Source: an uncultured Chloroflexota bacterium (GTDB taxonomy: Bacteria; Chloroflexota; Dehalococcoidia; UBA3495). From it: a stretch of DNA of 33,831 nt. The stretch is from positions 1-33,831 of the forward strand of contig CAJXEF010000005.1 in the NCBI GenBank assembly GCA_913052545.1. The letters run 5' to 3'. The first letter of the stretch is position 1. Every line of letters begins with the position of its first letter. Position numbers and translations under genes: made by a program. Below are positions 33,212-33,831 of the stretch, piece after piece. The notes beneath the pieces were generated by a model that ran no database searches, was not told the origin of the DNA, and worked only from the letters and a program-made list of their open reading frames with translations.

Positions 33212-33685
33212 ATGCCAGTAGATGTAGGGCAGGCAGCTCCAGACTTTAGTTTGTATGATACTGATCGGCAACAACGGACATTATCCGAGTTCAAGGGGCA
33301 GAATGTGGTAATAGCTTTTTTCCCAGGAGCTTTTACCGGCGTATGTACTACTGAAATGTGTACCTTGAGGGATAGCTTGTCGCAGTTTAATTCTATGAAT
33401 GCTCAAGTCATTGGTATTTCAGTTGATGGTGCTATGGTCCAAAAAGCCTTCAGTGACCAAAACAACTTAGGTTTCACGGTGCTGAGTGATTTTCAGCGTC
33501 AGGCAGTAAATCTTTATGATGTCCCTCTTCCAAACTTCGCCGGAATGGAAGGTTATGTAGCGGCCCAGCGCTCTGTTTTTGTAGTAGATAAGGAAGGAAT
33601 CGTCAAATATAAATGGGTGGCCGATAGCCCGGGTAACGAACCTAACTACGAGGAAGTACAAAGAGCAGTAGGGCAATTATCCTAA
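33212..33685 (+). CDS. Peroxiredoxin (Bcp/AhpE-like)
   Basis: The 157-residue thioredoxin-fold protein has VGQAAPDFSLYDTD at the N-terminus and the peroxidatic motif FFPGAFTGVCTTEMC. The Thr42/Cys45 pair fits the peroxidatic TxxC pattern and Cys50 is four residues on, the Cys45/Cys50 arrangement of E. coli Bcp. Arg near residue 118 (QRSVFVVD) completes the site. It reduces H2O2 or organic peroxides with thiol reductants. AGGAG lies 8 nt before the ATG. The 1-Cys AhpE type is an alternative, since its motif PLAFTGxC is similar. Confidence 0.92.
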   Translation: MPVDVGQAAPDFSLYDTDRQQRTLSEFKGQNVVIAFFPGAFTGVCTTEMCTLRDSLSQFNSMNAQVIGISVDGAMVQKAFSDQNNLGFTVLSDFQRQAVNLYDVPLPNFAGMEGYVAAQRSVFVVDKEGIVKYKWVADSPGNEPNYEEVQRAVGQLS

Positions 33686-33831
33686 GCCTTGTTTATCGAT
33701 AACTCTATATTGCGAGACTCTGGTCGAAAAAAAACTTGTTAAGCGGTCCGCATCGACTGTTAGACAAACTGTCACGCATTTATTTTTAGGCGTTGTCGAT
33801 GAAGTTACTAGCCGGGTTTGGCCCCTTGATT

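Noticed and set aside
33672..33829. Minus-strand open frame of about 50 codons at the right edge
   Set aside because: Its sequence shows no family pattern and it overlaps the peroxiredoxin end; likely chance.
33799..33831. Open plus-strand frame starting ATG at 33799 (MKLLAGFGPLI)
   Set aside because: Only 11 codons before the window edge and a poor ribosome site; cannot be called a gene.

Overview
The window is chromosomal bacterial DNA, dense with housekeeping and catabolic genes. It shows no rRNA, tRNA, CRISPR array or insertion sequence. By eye the G+C content is in the mid-40s percent. Gene content points to a free-living aerobic bacterium with many oxidoreductases: a molybdenum hydroxylase, a luciferase-like monooxygenase, a probable F420-linked enzyme of the Rv0121 type, a three-subunit glycolate oxidase, several SDR/epimerase enzymes, a crotonase and an MCT-like MFS carrier. 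A marine Chloroflexota lineage such as SAR202 would fit, but this is inference and no marker gene here settles it. Start codons include many TTG codons preceded by a Shine-Dalgarno (SD) sequence (trpB, the class V aminotransferase, metF, the crotonase, the DUF167 gene). Several promoters look like extended -10 elements (TGnTATACT/TATAAT).

Left third (1-8272): a catabolic island. A molybdopterin-binding hydroxylase large subunit runs off the left edge on the minus strand. It is divergent from an amidohydrolase and a luciferase-like monooxygenase on plus. Then a minus-strand series encodes an IsdG-type heme or small-molecule monooxygenase, an NAD-dependent epimerase, an SDR, a MhpD/HpaH-type hydratase, a VOC-fold enzyme and a RidA-fold enzyme. 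Together these are the classes used in oxidative breakdown of aromatic or N-heterocyclic compounds, but the substrate is unknown.

Middle (8351-20936): trpD-trpC-trpF-trpB on plus, with trpE, trpG and trpA missing. A strong internal promoter follows, driving an SDR that has lost its catalytic tetrad and a serine/alanine-glyoxylate-type aminotransferase. Convergent to these is glcD-glcE-glcF (glycolate to glyoxylate). The oxidase would make the glyoxylate that the aminotransferase can use. A 35-bp imperfect palindrome overlaps the divergent glcD and leuB promoters. leuB is followed by a Ca2+/cation antiporter gene.

Right third (20995-33831): a JAMM metalloprotease and a dual-specificity-type phosphatase on minus, then a DUF167 gene divergent from a crotonase. 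Next come metF, acpS and the overlapping NAD(P)HX repair gene nnr. These are followed by an acidic HEAT-repeat protein, an apparently leaderless Rv0121-family flavin/F420 enzyme and a ThDP-dependent enzyme. The ThDP gene's stop codon interlocks with that of a convergent MFS transporter. Upstream of the transporter lie a 453-nt gap with an operator-like inverted repeat and a gamma-glutamyltransferase-family enzyme. A Bcp-type peroxiredoxin closes the window.
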